Assembly: GCF_910596095.1 (NCBI RefSeq)
Contig: NC_056539.1
Coordinates: forward strand, 27,116,501-27,180,500
Reading direction: 5' to 3'
Length of the DNA: 64,000 nucleotides
Origin: Thunnus maccoyii
Taxonomy: Eukaryota > Chordata > Actinopteri > Scombriformes > Scombridae
This document shows positions 10,329-21,770 of the stretch, piece after piece. The notes under the pieces are model-generated. The model did no database searches. It was given only the letters and a program-made list of their open reading frames with translations, and was not told where the DNA came from. Position numbers and translations under genes: made by a program. Each line of letters begins with the position of its first letter. Position 1 is the stretch's first letter.

Positions 10329-10570
10329 AAACGATTAGTCGATTCATCGAAAGAAAAATAATCGGCAACGATTTTAATCGTTCAAGCAGGAAACGCCAAA
10401 ATCCTCTGGGTCCAGCTGTTCACGTGTGAGCATTTTCTGCTTTTCTTTATCTTTTATCATTATAAACTGAATATCTTTGGGTTTTGGACTGTTGGTCAGA
10501 CAAAACAAGATATATGTAGATGCTATTTTGGGCTCTGGGAAGTTAATGGACAGTTTTTCCATTAATTTTG
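10329..10570 (-). repeat. AACGATTAATCG-type fish MITE, copy 3
   Basis: Begins GAAACGATTAGTCGATTCAT and contains AAACTGAATATCTTTGGG and TTTTGGACTGTTGGTC, the reverse of copies 1 and 2. Confidence 0.7.
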
Positions 10571-10574
10571 TCAT

Positions 10575-10815
10575 CTAATTATCAGTTGATTAGAAAAGAA
10601 AAATAACTGGCAGTGATTTTAATAACTGATGCATCGTGTCAGTGATTTTTCAAGCAAAAAACACCAAAAATTCTCTGGTTCCAACTTTGCAGATGTGAGG
10701 ATTTTCTGCTTATATCTGCTTTAAAAAAACTGAATATCTTTTGGTTTTGGACTGTTGGTCGGACAAAACGAGTTATTTTATTTTGGGCTCTGGAAAAATG
10801 TATGAAGAGTCTCTT
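10575..10815 (-). repeat. AACGATTAATCG-type fish MITE, copy 4 (adjacent to copy 3)
   Basis: Directly follows copy 3 in the same orientation and repeats ATTCTCTGGTTCCAACTTTG, GTGAGGATTTTCTGCTT, TGAATATCTTTTGG and TTTTGGACTGTTGGTC, making a head-to-tail pair. Confidence 0.65.
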
Positions 10816-12058
10816 TATGTAAGTATATGAAACAGAACAATGTCACAGAGTGTCATCGATGCGAAGCAACATATATTCTTGCATATCGAAAATGTTACGA
10901 CCCATCCCTTATATTTCACTGAACACTAAGTTTTTTTGATCAGCACTGTTTCTCTCAAATAATGTAATAGTCTCTCTAACCTGAAGGCAAATACATTTTT
11001 TAAACTAATTTCTTCCAGTCCAGGCTTCCTGATTTCATTTTTGTTTCTCGTTCTCGAGAGTATTTCTGGCAGTGAAACATTACATGCTCCACTGATTCCT
11101 CTATTTGACATTACTCACATTTCCTGAGGGATGTTTGTTTCACACATCACACTACTAACCTACTGGATTCTTGATTGGTCAACAGTGTGCGCTGTTATTC
11201 TCTGATGCGCGCGAGGGGAGGGGGATTCGCTGTGTGCCAGAGAATGATATGACGATGATTTAAAGAAAATGATTGAAACATGTGATTGAAACATGCCCCG
11301 ATCAGGCAAATGAGTTGCCAGATTTACTAGCTGACGTGGCATTTTACCTGCCCTGGGCGATCGGGTGAGCCTTATTGTTGAACCATGCCTGCCAGATGTT
11401 GTTCCATCAAATTCTATATATTTAATGTACAATTCTATAAAACAGATCAGTGGAGTAAACAATCTGTTGACTGTTTGTGTCAGTACTATATGACGTTAAT
11501 ATGGAGCACAATATAGCTTTGGTAGAAATAAACTTTCAGTGCTGTCAGGTTCATCTAAGGTTAGACTAGACTTGATTTTTGCTTATATATAATTCTAAGA
11601 ACTTAGCGAGGATAAGAAAATTAATACTAAAATATTTAATACTAAAAGGCCATTTTTACTGACTTTCACCATCAAATATGTATATTTCTTTTATCTTAAA
11701 TGCTAAAAGGCAACAGTCTGTCTACCTGTGACATTATAATTGTGATGTTCACTCACAGTCAGAGAACAACTGCATCTCCTGCAAGAGAAATCTCCACATG
11801 ATCAGGCATAACAGAGGGCTGAAGGAGGATAATACATCTACCACTTATATATATATATCATGTATGCCTACTAAAATAGTAGAATCCCTATCGAACTTGA
11901 GTTCTGACACCCAAAACAACATGCTTCACAGTCACCGTCAGAGACAATTACCTACTCGTTCAGTATTCATACCTACAAGGATAAAATGAGCTTTATATGT
12001 TATTTTTTTGAATGACGTGAATGTGAAGTGTTAATTACTGGTATCATTTTCCTTTCAG

Positions 12059-12500
12059 TTTCCAGGAGTCACTGCAGGAATGAGATCATCTGACCTCTGA
12101 TGAAGACTACATGGCAGATCTGGGAGTAGAGTTGTCACCCCCCCCTCTGGCAGAGCCACTGCCCTCCTTTTACTGGCTTTGCTTAATATGCTCTGATTTA
12201 TTGGATTGAAGTTATTGATACAAGAACTGACAATATGTCCTTGTTAAACATTAGTAGAATTAACAGTCTGCAGCTAAAGCCCAGTATCTTGTCGAAGGTT
12301 TAAGCCCTGCTGTTTCATCTCATTTATGTTTTCATTTTCTGTGATTTATAAGCGGGTACATTCATATCGGTTCTTACATTTTGCAAAATAATTATGGTTG
12401 TTAATGTTGTCAGCAGTTAAGACAGGTGATAGATTAGGATAATTTTCTTTTTCACGTCAAATTTTTTGAATTGTGATAATAAAATTTAGACCTTACAGGA
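12059..12500 (+). other. Probable 3'-UTR exon of fkbp2 with poly(A) signal
   Basis: Follows a good acceptor and ends with AATAAAA at 12478-12483, then a GT-rich stretch (TCTGAAGTGTTTTTATTG). No open frame of note. Assigned to fkbp2 only by position and strand. Confidence 0.4.
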
Positions 12501-13735
12501 CCATTTTCAGTCTGAAGTGTTTTTATTGAACAAGAAAATACCCAAGTTTTTACACCTTTCTTTGGTTTTACATTTGTATGTGTTTTTAATATTACTTCTC
12601 CAGTAGGCTTGTAGCTGGGTTGTGCAGTCTATAAAGGATGATGTTAACACTTCATCTTCATCTGTAAAGTCCATTTAAATACCTAAAAAATCTGGTAAAT
12701 ACACCCTATAAATGCACCGTAGTGTTTAATCATGAAGGTTTCTCAACTTACAAACTTGCAGGCTTTTAAAAGTCAAGTTCGTGACAAAGGCCGAAGGAAA
12801 CACCAACAATCAATGTATTTGAAAGTGTTTTGGCACACGTCCTGGAGCAGAGTGATGTTCAAGTTTATTTTAAAAAGTTCAAACACAAACTCTCAGAACA
12901 AACAAGTCAAACAAGAGTAGCAGTCTATCAGTTGCACAACATTACAGCAGCCAATAGCTCGGCACCACATCTTACAGTTTAACTTCCTGCTTCAGTAGTC
13001 ATGTGACTATGGTCCACTTTACAAATGCTAAGTTTATAGAATTAGATTTAGTGGTACATGTATTGAGTACAGTTCTAAGCAAAGACAAGGCAGATGGTAA
13101 TAAAAAAAAAAGTATATAGTAAAATATTTATTTTGATGAATCAACAATATCAGTTTCTTTGTTTTAAAGGTCAAAGAATTTTACATTTGGTGTATCATCA
13201 ACATAGTTCATACATTTAAAATTACTCGTTAAGGTCACTTTTGTTGTCTCCCTCTGGAGAAATTTGTCTCGGATAACGGGAATTGCTGCAACAACATCAC
13301 AACAGACACTGGCCTAACATAAGAAATCACCAGCAAATTAGTACAAAAATCTTTAACTCTATTAAAAAACTGCCATTCCAAGGCAAAACAACTCAAGTAT
13401 ACACACCGTAGTAAATAAATAACAATTACTGTCTGTCCTCCATGAGCTCTCTGTTAAGTTTAACTGATATTAAATGCTATATTAGATTATGGGTGTGTAA
13501 GTGTGTATTAGAGATATGACTAAAAGAGTTTTATGGGTAAAGTAAGGTTTAAATCTGAGCTCTGCTGACACCATTTCTCAAGTGTTTTTGATTTGTTATG
13601 GCATGCTTTTGTATTTGCTCTAAATACCATATTTTACACCAATTTAAAATGTTTTTAATTCGATATGAATCAAACAATCACTATCATCATTATTAGAAAT
13701 CTCTATAGCTCCAAAGTGCATATAAACTGAATATA
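12500..13735. other. Intergenic DNA without recognised features
   Basis: AT-rich, no convincing exon, RNA gene or named repeat seen. Confidence 0.5.
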
Positions 13736-13737
13736 AC

Positions 13738-14207
13738 ATGTTACCAACAGGGAGTTGGGAGACAATACAAAATAGAGTGGGTACTGAGAGAAGTAGGGGA
13801 GGACATAGAAAAGAGGAGGGAACCAGACTAGGAAAAGGACACAGTAACCTGAACAGAATCCACATTATAGGGAGGCATCCAACTGGACTTTGTGAGCGTT
13901 GTCAGGTACCAGAAACATTAGAGCATGTACTTGTTAACTGCAGGAAATATACATCAGAGAGAAAGGACATGATTTAGGGAATGAGGAGATCAGGGCTGAC
14001 AGGAGCAGGTCTGGAGGGCATACTGGAGTGTGGTGAGAGAGGGCAGGGCAGGAAGTGTCTGTTTAGCTTTCTTAGGAAAAAAGGATTAATCGGAAAAATC
14101 TGACAAACCGGACACTGTAGGATTTGACTGACTCCGGAGGATGGCAGTAATGCAACACTAAGGATGCAAGCTGCCGTTAAACCCCAAAGAAGAAGACGAA
14201 GAAGAAC
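13738..14207 (+). mobile_element. I/Nimb-like LINE, 3'-end fragment
   Basis: Encodes the end of a LINE ORF2: GHSNLNRIHIIGRHPTGLCE then a CCHC knuckle (C-x2-C-x8-H-x4-C) in CERCQVPETLEHVLVNCRKY. A stop follows, then a 3' UTR with GCCGTTAAACCCCAAAGAAG and a GAA-rich tail at about 14189-14207. The tail and C-terminal knuckle fit the I clade (Nimb) of fish LINEs. Strongly 5'-truncated; inserted 150 bases upstream of ncbp2 exon 1. Confidence 0.75.
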
Positions 14208-14359
14208 GGCGTTGGAAGCCACTCAGCTGGCTGAATATCCAGTTGTTGCACCCGGAGTCATTCAAAGGACGGACTTACGAACCGGAAGCAACGTCATGCT
14301 TTAGCTGAAACGCTAAATAATTGAATAGTTGGAGACCGCGTATCCACCATTTCTTCACA

Positions 14360-17300
14360 ATGTCTGTTAAATTAAATGCCCTGAATAGTGATTCTCACAT
14401 TGATATTAGTCAATATAGAGACCAACATTTTAAGGTAAGTCAGAAAAACACCTCTGATGAACACATTACTGAATGTTTTGAACGTCAACATAACGGTTTG
14501 TGTCGTTAGCTTACAGTTAGCAGCCGTTCACTAACAGCAGCGGGCAGCTCAGTGCACGCTGCGACTGGGTCTGTGTGTTTACTCAGACTTTTAAAAACGT
14601 TTTCTTAAACTTCGTACAAAGGTGAGGTGAAAGCTATATGGCAATTTAACGTAAGTAGCTTAGGGTTAGCTATTACGTTACTTCAAATATCTTTTAAGCC
14701 AACTTTGGTGCTGAGTAATGATATTTAAATTACAGGTTTTCGAGCCTGATTCGGAAGTAAAAGGTGTAACGTTAGATATCGTTATAACAACAATATAAAA
14801 CTAGCGCTGCAACGATTAATCGGTTATTTGCTGACTATTGCATCAATCAATCTAATTAGATAATAGATTAATCATTTTGAGTCACTTTTAAAAGAAAAAA
14901 ATGTCCAAATTCTCTGGTTCCAGCTTCTTAAATGTGAATATTTTCTGGTTCTTTCAGTCTTCTATGACAGTAAACTGAATATCTTTGGGGTTTTGGACAA
15001 AACAGACAGATCCCCCTCAAATGTGCTTTTAACGGAAGTGATGGGGGCCAAAATCCTCAGTTTAAAAGTTTATCTGAAGCTTATATGAGGCTTCAGCAGT
15101 CTGAGTTAGTCGTATCAAGTGGATATCTGCCACATTTACAGTCTTTTTAGCATCAAATTCCTTCTTTGTGTTTCCTCAGTGTTTCCCTGTTGAGCTACGG
15201 TGGAAGTATAGTAACAAAAAGAGGGACTTTGGCACTAAAAAGACTGTAATGTGGAAAGATGTCTACTTCATTTGACTAATTTGGATGACTGAAGGTTCAT
15301 ATTAGCTTCAGATAAACTTTTAAATACTTTTTTGCACAGAAGGAGAACTGTGGATTTTGTCCCCCATCACTTACATTGTAAGTGTATTATGAAGGGATCT
15401 GTAAAAACAGGAGGAATAATTATGGCAAGAAAAATCTGTTTCAGTGTTCATTTGGGCTCCTGACTGTTGTTTTAAGACAGACCTGGAAACTTGACCCTGT
15501 CCTTTTGAGGTACAGAATACAAAATATGATTATATGAGTCAACAGACTCTTCCTGTGTCAACACGACAATGAACCTGTGCTCAAAGCCAGGTCCATAAAG
15601 AATGTTTTTCCCAGTTTAGTGTGGAAGTTCTTGACTAGTCTGTTCAGACCTCAACCTCGTCTGACCTCATTAATGACCTTGTTGCAAGATGAGAGCAAAT
15701 GTTCTCAGCCAGGTTTCAAAATCTTGTTGAAACTCTTTATAGAGGAGTGAAGGCTGTTTCAGCAGCAGATTAATGCCCAGATGGTTTTGGAACGACATGT
15801 ACAGCTTTCACATACAAATGAAATGTTATGTCTGCTTACTTTTAGTCGGCTTTCTATCTACTTCTTTTTAGACAAAACTTGGTCTTTGTTTCATTCTTTG
15901 TGGAGCCAAAAATGTAAATAAATCCAATTTTATCATTTTAAAATCAGCTCATCCTAAGATAATAGTTGTTGCAGCAGCTGCAGAGATAATCTGCCTGCTG
16001 CTATAAACTGAAGCTCTGGCTTGTGTCCTTACTGAGTGAAGAACATACTGATATTAATGATGATGTTTGTGTTTTCAGGGTAACCGCTATGAACAGGAGA
16101 AGCTGCTAAAGGGTAGCCACACTCTGTATGTGGGAAACCTCTCCTTCTACACCACTGAGGAGCAGGTAGGATACATCGCTGTTATTTTCTGACCACACCA
16201 TTAGTTATCACCCTGCACTGACTTCTTTGGAAATCGATTTCATACCATTCATATTCTTTTTATAAGATTTCAAGAAAGTATCTGGTTCTTGGACACTAAA
16301 AGATTTGTTGCTTCTTTAGTCTTTCACCCTTTTTGGCCAAGGGCTGCTGCCTGAAAGTTGCTGAGTCGATGCATCTGTCATTAAACCTGACTTGCATTTC
16401 TTCGGTCGAACCGCTGCCTTTTTTTAGCCATGTCATTATGCACAGAGTAATGCAGCGTGACAGCATGACAGTCTGTAAACATTTACAGATTCTTGTCTCT
16501 AAATGACCTAAATAGCCGACATGACTGTGACGGAAACAGAGAAGGATGGACAGAGCAATTGTTTCCTGCTCCGAGCTCTCAGCTCCGGTGTTAAATGCAG
16601 CAAAACTCCTGTTTAAACAGACACACCAGCGTCTCCACCGTCTCCCCTCCTGTCCAGTGTGATCCAGTCTTCAGCTGACAGCGCTGTCAGCAGCTGGCAG
16701 GAGAGACGCTCTGTGGTGCGCTTAGATTTTATAACTGAACTAATACCAGCACGCACACTCTTTATTTCTCTGACTGTGTGGAAATGTGACGTTTTCACAT
16801 CACAGATGATGAACAACAGCATAAATAAACACAAGTCTTACAGGTAAACTGAGACTATGTAGGCTGTTATATCAGGGGGCACTTGATTGTACTGTAACTA
16901 CGGTAACTGGGCGGAGACATGAATAATAATTCTCATAGGAGGCTGTATTGAAGAAACAAACAGAAAGTAATAATGTAAAGTGTCGACAGTGAAAATCGTG
17001 AGTTGGGGACAGCCCTATTCTGGCTTATTACTTTTTCAGTGCCCTTTTTCAGTGCCCCAGATACATTGAAATGATGATATTTTTCAAACTTATTGTGTCA
17101 AAAGTATTGCCAGAATATTCTATTCTATAATACTCATATATTTCGTACAAGCTCTTACACAATTCTCACTTGTTTGTGTGTGTTGGTTTTTCTTTTTGTT
17201 TGTTTCTGATGTGCAGGTACATGAGTTGTTTTCCAAAAGCGGAGACGTCAAGCGCATCATCATCGGCCTGGATAAAGTGAAGAAGACGGCTTGTGGATTC

Positions 17301-19351
17301 TGCTTCGTAGAGTATCCTTTTAAACATGAAAAAATATCTTTGTTTTAATAATACTTGCATTCACATACAGCAAACACACTTTGAAACTAAGTCAGCTGCC
17401 TGTCTGGTTACCGACACAGACGTCACAAGCTCATGTTATACCATTATAGCACTGAGTGTGCACATCGTGCGAGTTTAAGAGTCTGCTGCAGACCTTAACC
17501 CCTCCTGTTCCAGATACTACACACGTGCGGACGCGGAACACGCCATGCGCTTCATTAACGGTACTCGGCTGGACGACAGGATCATCAGGACAGACTGGGA
17601 CACCGGCTTCAAGGAGGGACGGCAGTTCGGTCGCGGCAAGTCTGGAGGACAGGTAAGAAATCTGACAATCATGTGTTGTGAATACTTGTGTGAATGTTTG
17701 TTTGTGTGGATGCTGGCAGGTTGTAAAAAAATCACATGTAAGGGTCAGACTTGTTGACTTTTGTTGATAATTGGATCTCAGCTGGATGGACATGATGCAG
17801 TTTGCTGGATCATTTATTTTAAGCTTGAACAGTTTAAAGGAACTATATTGATTGTCTACAAGAAGCTCCCCAACTTGAATTGATCTTAAGAAGTTTAATA
17901 AATGTCACAAATATATTGTTTTTTGCTGTCGTGCTTGGATTCAGTTTTGACGCTGAATGCTTATTGTGGCATAAATATCTGATTTCATTTGAACAGATTG
18001 CACATCAGCAGCTTCAACCCCAAAAATGCATGTGTGGACCTTTTTCAAAAAAAAATCCATATCCTGTTAATCTCTAGTTTATATTAAAACCAACACAGAC
18101 GAGTCGCACTGTGAAATATAGAATGAGATATACAAGATGCAATGTGTGGGGTCTGTAATAAGAGTCTCCATTAAAATGGGTGATAATTAACTAGTGATTT
18201 TAGTAGTTTAATAATAGTAAACTTTATTTGACACCCAGCTGTTGCTGTGGTGTAGGATGAGGGTGTAGGATTGAGGGTATATACATCAAAAACCTTCCCA
18301 TGCAGTCGTGTCATTACACGGGGTTCGGGGGTCTACTCCCTACCACTTTTGTGTCTCCTTCATATTGAAAAAAGTTGGATTTTCTGCAGTACAGCATTTT
18401 GGAAAACAATAAAACTTAGAGCGCACTATGGCATTTGAAAAATGGCCTATACTGAAATGGCCTTCAAAAAATCAATACACTATATCATGACATTTTAAGT
18501 CAACCGTATGATATTTAGAAAGTGATATAACTTCCAAAATAAATTATGCATGATTAAGTGTGGCCTTTGAAGGGACAGTATTACTATAGTATGGCATTTG
18601 AAGAATGAAACCGTATGTTAACAAATACAAAATGCATAATCATGTCCAATTTTCTTGCGGCCGTTCACAGCGTGCTACGTGGAAGTGTAAATAAGAGTCA
18701 AACACTGGACCTAACACTGGTTTATTGTGGGAAAATATTCTGACAAGTTTGCTTCCCTCCGTTATGTAACTTTTCTGATAAAACCAAAATGACCGTGATA
18801 ATGACACGTTCTGAGCGTTGATGTTTATACCTGACCTTTAGGATGAATGTATGTCACAGAGTAATTAAAGCTCAAAGGTCCACTTACTAGCTTTCAGAGC
18901 TTTCAACAACATTTAACAGTGACACCTGAAGATGCTGATATGTGGTGAAGTAACTCATCTGAGATTATTTTGTTATCATACAAAAAGATATAAATTGTGA
19001 AACATTAAAAGTAAAAAGCAATAAATGAGAGCTATTAATAGAACTATTAATTTTTTTAAACTGCAAAAAAAAAAGAGAGACTTAGGTGAAGTTTCTTGGT
19101 AAAAGATTTTGCAACCGAAGCCATTACCGTTACTTAAATGGTTTAAAAATGGGTAATTAATGGATTAGTTCTCTTTTTTCCCTCTATGTTTGAGTATAAT
19201 CTTTCCTGTGTTTGTTCTTTTGCCCTCTGGTTGTGTTTCTGTCTCCATGTAGGTGAGAGATGAGTACAGGCAGGACTACGACCCAGCCAGAGGCGGCTAC
19301 GGTAAACTGGCTCAGCAGCATCGATCCACAGAGGCGCGCAACAGCTTTTAG
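14360..19351 (+). CDS. ncbp2: Nuclear cap-binding protein subunit 2 (CBP20)
   Basis: Binds the m7G cap of nuclear RNAs as a heterodimer with NCBP1, acting in splicing, 3' processing, export and pioneer translation. Five exons join in frame to 164 aa (human 156): 14360-14434, 16079-16165, 17217-17311, 17514-17652 and 19253-19351. The single RRM has RNP2 LYVGNL (41-46) and RNP1-like ACGFCFVEY (79-87). Cap-stacking tyrosines correspond to Y19 ([10 protein letters not shown]) and Y42 (LYVGNL); RTDWDTGF (111-118) and [18 protein letters not shown] supply the remaining cap contacts. The C-tail is short and basic/glycine-rich. ATG 14360 follows TTCACA and starts the conserved MSVKLNAL. The intron between exons 3 and 4 is U12-type. 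A poly(A) signal follows at 19870. Confidence 0.96.
14805..15000 (-). repeat. AACGATTAATCG-type fish MITE, copy 5
   Basis: GCTGCAACGATTAATCGGTT at the left, then TTCTCTGGTTCCAGCTTCTT and AAACTGAATATCTTTGGGG. Confidence 0.7.
15008..15400. mobile_element. Hairpin MITE with ~150-bp inverted arms
   Basis: Outer arms: AGATCCCCCTC...AAGTGATGGGGGCCAAAATC on the left and GATTTTGTCCCCCATCACTT...GAAGGGATCT on the right. Inner arms: AAAAGTTTATCTGAAGC and its reverse GCTTCAGATAAACTTTT, plus TTTACAGTCTTTTTAG and CTAAAAAGACTGTAA. Together the arms cover most of the element, so single strands would fold on themselves. Confidence 0.75.
15545..15870 (+). pseudogene. Tc1/mariner-like transposase relic 1
   Basis: AACACGACAATGAACCTGTG and CCAGGTCCATAAAGAATG, followed by GTGTGGAAGTTCTTGACT and AATGCCCAGATGGTTTTGG, match the 3' half of a Tc1-type element. 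No open frame survives. Homologous to the relic at about 24375-24690. Confidence 0.6.
17312..17513 (+). other. U12-type (minor spliceosome) intron in ncbp2
   Basis: Donor GTATCCTTTT at 17312 matches the U12 consensus GTATCCTTT. The branch region ACCTTAAC (17492-17499) lies about 15 bases before the acceptor CAG (17511-17513), the short spacing typical of U12 introns. Removing it restores GA|A for Glu86 and the conserved [11 protein letters not shown]. Length 202 bases. Confidence 0.88.
17653..19252 (+). other. ncbp2 intron 4
   Basis: Donor GTAAGAA, acceptor CCATGTAG. AT-rich. Around 18420-18620 there is a repeated GGCATTTGAA motif ('ATGGCATTTGAAAAATGGCC' and variants) that looks like an old repeat; nothing else recognised. 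Confidence 0.7.
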
Positions 19352-19869
19352 ACCGAACGCCACCGCAGCAGTCAGTCTGGACTACACAGAGCTCGAGCCT
19401 CACCTCCCCCTCCCCCCCCGGATCAGATTAATGCTCCAACAGTGCCACAACATACAACCACAGATTGTCACCATTAAACAATCTACAGCTGGTCTGCATG
19501 GACCACTGGACCCTGCGTATTAGCAGCTATTATTTATTTCCTTTGGGGGGCTTGTTTTCTTTTCTGACTGCCTCTGTGACTTCCAGACTTACTATCACAG
19601 GCTAAACCACAAAGTTACTGTGATATTTAGTGATGGTTTCATCATCCTGTATATAGAAACATCAAAAATTTCCCTACAGGCTAAAAAAAGTCTCTGATCG
19701 CGTGTAGTGTTTGATATATTGTACAAAGACGACTCGTCAAAATGATCTTGGTGAGTCTGTGTGTCAGGTTCCAATAATAGTCTGCTGGAGTAACAGAAAG
19801 GAAGCATGATGTGATCTTCCCCATTTCCATGAATGAAACTTTGTGTCCTGAATTGTGTTTACTTTTTTA

Positions 19870-19875
19870 AATAAA
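19870..19875 (+). terminator. Poly(A) signal of ncbp2
   Basis: AATAAA about 520 bases after the ncbp2 stop, followed by a T-rich and GT-containing stretch; gives a 3' UTR of about 0.55 kb. Confidence 0.65.
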
Positions 19876-20716
19876 GCCGTTTTTTTGACAAGTGTTTATT
19901 TTCTCTTAATGATGATGATGATGATGTCTGGTAATCCAAAGGTCTTTACTTTCTTTTGTGGATATCATTTGACTCTTTACTACAGTTTTCTTTATCATGA
20001 ATGTAGCAAAATTAGTTATTTTACCTCTATGTTTTGTTTCTGTGCATATAGCAAATGAAACAAAAAGTGTAAGATAGTAGCTTAAACACTGACACATCAT
20101 CTTTTTAAGTTATTAAAACAAGGTTGAAGGGAGAAGCAAGAATGAATCAAAACAGTAAAGTCATGCAGGCTATAAAATAAAAACGAGCTGAGATTAACTT
20201 TATGACAGTTGACAGTATGTCATTCTGAGCGACTCCTTTCACATTTAATCCATTGCTAATATAAAGATATTAATTACAGCAGCTTTAATGATAAAGTTGG
20301 ACACTAAATCAGTTGAAATCTCTTTAATAGATTTGTATCCTGACATCCAGGTCTTTCCTGGCTTCATGCAGACAGTTTAATACTCTGAGGCTGCAACAGT
20401 CTTCTCTTCCCAAAGGATCATTTTGTCTGCAGAAAAATCTCCTTTCACTGATCAATCAAACACATCATGTCTATCCTAATCTAAGCAAGTGCTGAGGCCA
20501 CAGTTTATCTGCTTATTCCAGAAGACTAATGATTTATATAAGCGAGAGGTTATTTCCAGGTTTAGTAGTAAACTGTGACCTACAGATGCAAGCAGACACA
20601 TTTCATTTACTACCAGCATTATTAACATGCTAATAGTCGCATCTTTGGCTCATAGTGATCATTCTTATAAAAGTCCTGCAGCTTTACACACATGCTATCA
20701 AAGATCTTTAATGTCA

Positions 20717-20788
20717 GGGCTTGTCCGGGATTTGAACCCGGGACCTCTCGCACCCAAAGCGAGAATCATACCCCTAGACCAACAAGCC
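20717..20788 (-). tRNA. trnP-UGG: tRNA-Pro (anticodon UGG)
   Basis: The minus strand reads as a complete 72-base cloverleaf. Acceptor stem GGCTTGT/ACAAGCC with discriminator C; D arm GGTCTAGGGGTATGATTC including the A box; anticodon stem CTCGC/GCGAG with loop TTTGGGT, anticodon TGG; T arm CCCGGGTTCAAATCCCGG including the B box. No intron. The first TTTT run on the minus strand is about 45 bases beyond the 3' end (20669-20672), later than usual. No second tRNA or SINE tail is seen nearby, so a real gene is more likely than a SINE head. Confidence 0.93.
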
Positions 20789-21139
20789 CTTGTTTGATTA
20801 CTCCCTGTAATGGAGAACGAATTTGCAGGCTTGCATAACAGTTTTGCAATGGATTAAAATAGGACCTGTTTACCTTCTAAAGCCTGTACCTACCTCACGC
20901 CATGAAGGTTTTAGACAGGTGTTAAACACATTAAAACTATGCAGGTTCACACTCAATCAGCTACTATGAAGTCTGTTGTGTTTTATTTATGCACCAAAGC
21001 CCAATTATCTGCAGGTTTTCTTACCAAAAAAACACAACAGCAACTCATAGCACAGGTATGTCTGATCAGGTGAGGAAAACAGTTCAATCTGCTGCTGTGG
21101 AGTTAAGTCAGGCTGAAATCCTGCAGACTTTTGACATGT

Positions 21140-21770
21140 CTCTTAAAGGAATATTAGGAGGAAACAGCTAGCCGTGGCACTGTGTAAAGTAAAAGAAAAA
21201 TCTAAAACTCACTCATCAATATGTTTCTTATTTGTTTATTCAGACAAACACAATTATGTAAAAACAATCATTTGTGGTTTTATAAGGAGTTCTGAGCTGG
21301 AACAGTAACAGTAACTCCCTCAAAAAACTCAAATTGTCAATTTTTACATTTCTGTTTGTGTACAAGTTAAACAAATAGATACAACATGTAATTTAGTGAG
21401 TTTAAGAGATGCTGATAGGTGGAGTTTTGAACTTTGGAGAGAGCAAAGCTAGCTCTTCCTCCCTGTTTCCAGCATCTATGCTATGCTAAACTGATCACCT
21501 CCTAGATCCAGCCATGAGGGTGGTATTGATGACAGTATTTTCCAAAATGTTGAACTCTCCTTTAAAGGACTAGTTCTCTATTCTGGGTAATACACTTTCT
21601 TGCTGAGAGTTAGATACCAAGATGGATGTCACTCTCACTCTCTCTGCCACATTTGTGTGGTAAATTAAAGGGGAAACAGAAAACTCTGTCCAAAGGTAAC
21701 AAACCATCACCTCTAAAACTCACTAATTAACAGATTAAACAAACAACAAATAATATGTTAATTAGGGTTC
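21140..21770. mobile_element. Hairpin MITE plus adjoining second copy
   Basis: Left arm CTAAAACTCACTCATCAATA...CTTATTTGTTTA resembles the reverse complement of the stretch at about 21365-21480 (TTAAACAAATAG...TTTAGTGAGTTTAAGAG...CCTCCCTGTTTCCAGC). A second piece starts at 21565 (AAAGGACTAGTTCTCTATTC, GAGAGTTAGATACCAAGATG, GTCCAAAGGTAACAAACCAT, CTCACTAATTAACAG), the usual start of this fish family. Confidence 0.6.

Larger units (their letters stand above)
10291..12058 (+). other. Probable 3'-UTR intron of fkbp2
   Basis: Thirteen bases after the stop, GATG is followed by GTAAAG; CCTTTCAG ends at 12058. The following exon (12059 to about 12500) has no coding potential and ends at AATAAA 12478-12483. 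The stop lies less than 50 bases before the junction, so nonsense-mediated decay is not expected. Inside are two MITE copies (about 10329-10570 and 10575-10815). Confidence 0.45.
14435..16078 (+). other. ncbp2 intron 1 with three repeat relics
   Basis: Donor GTAAGTC, acceptor GTTTTCAG. Contains MITE copy 5 (about 14805-15000, minus), a hairpin MITE (15008-15400) and a Tc1-like relic (about 15545-15870). Confidence 0.8.
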
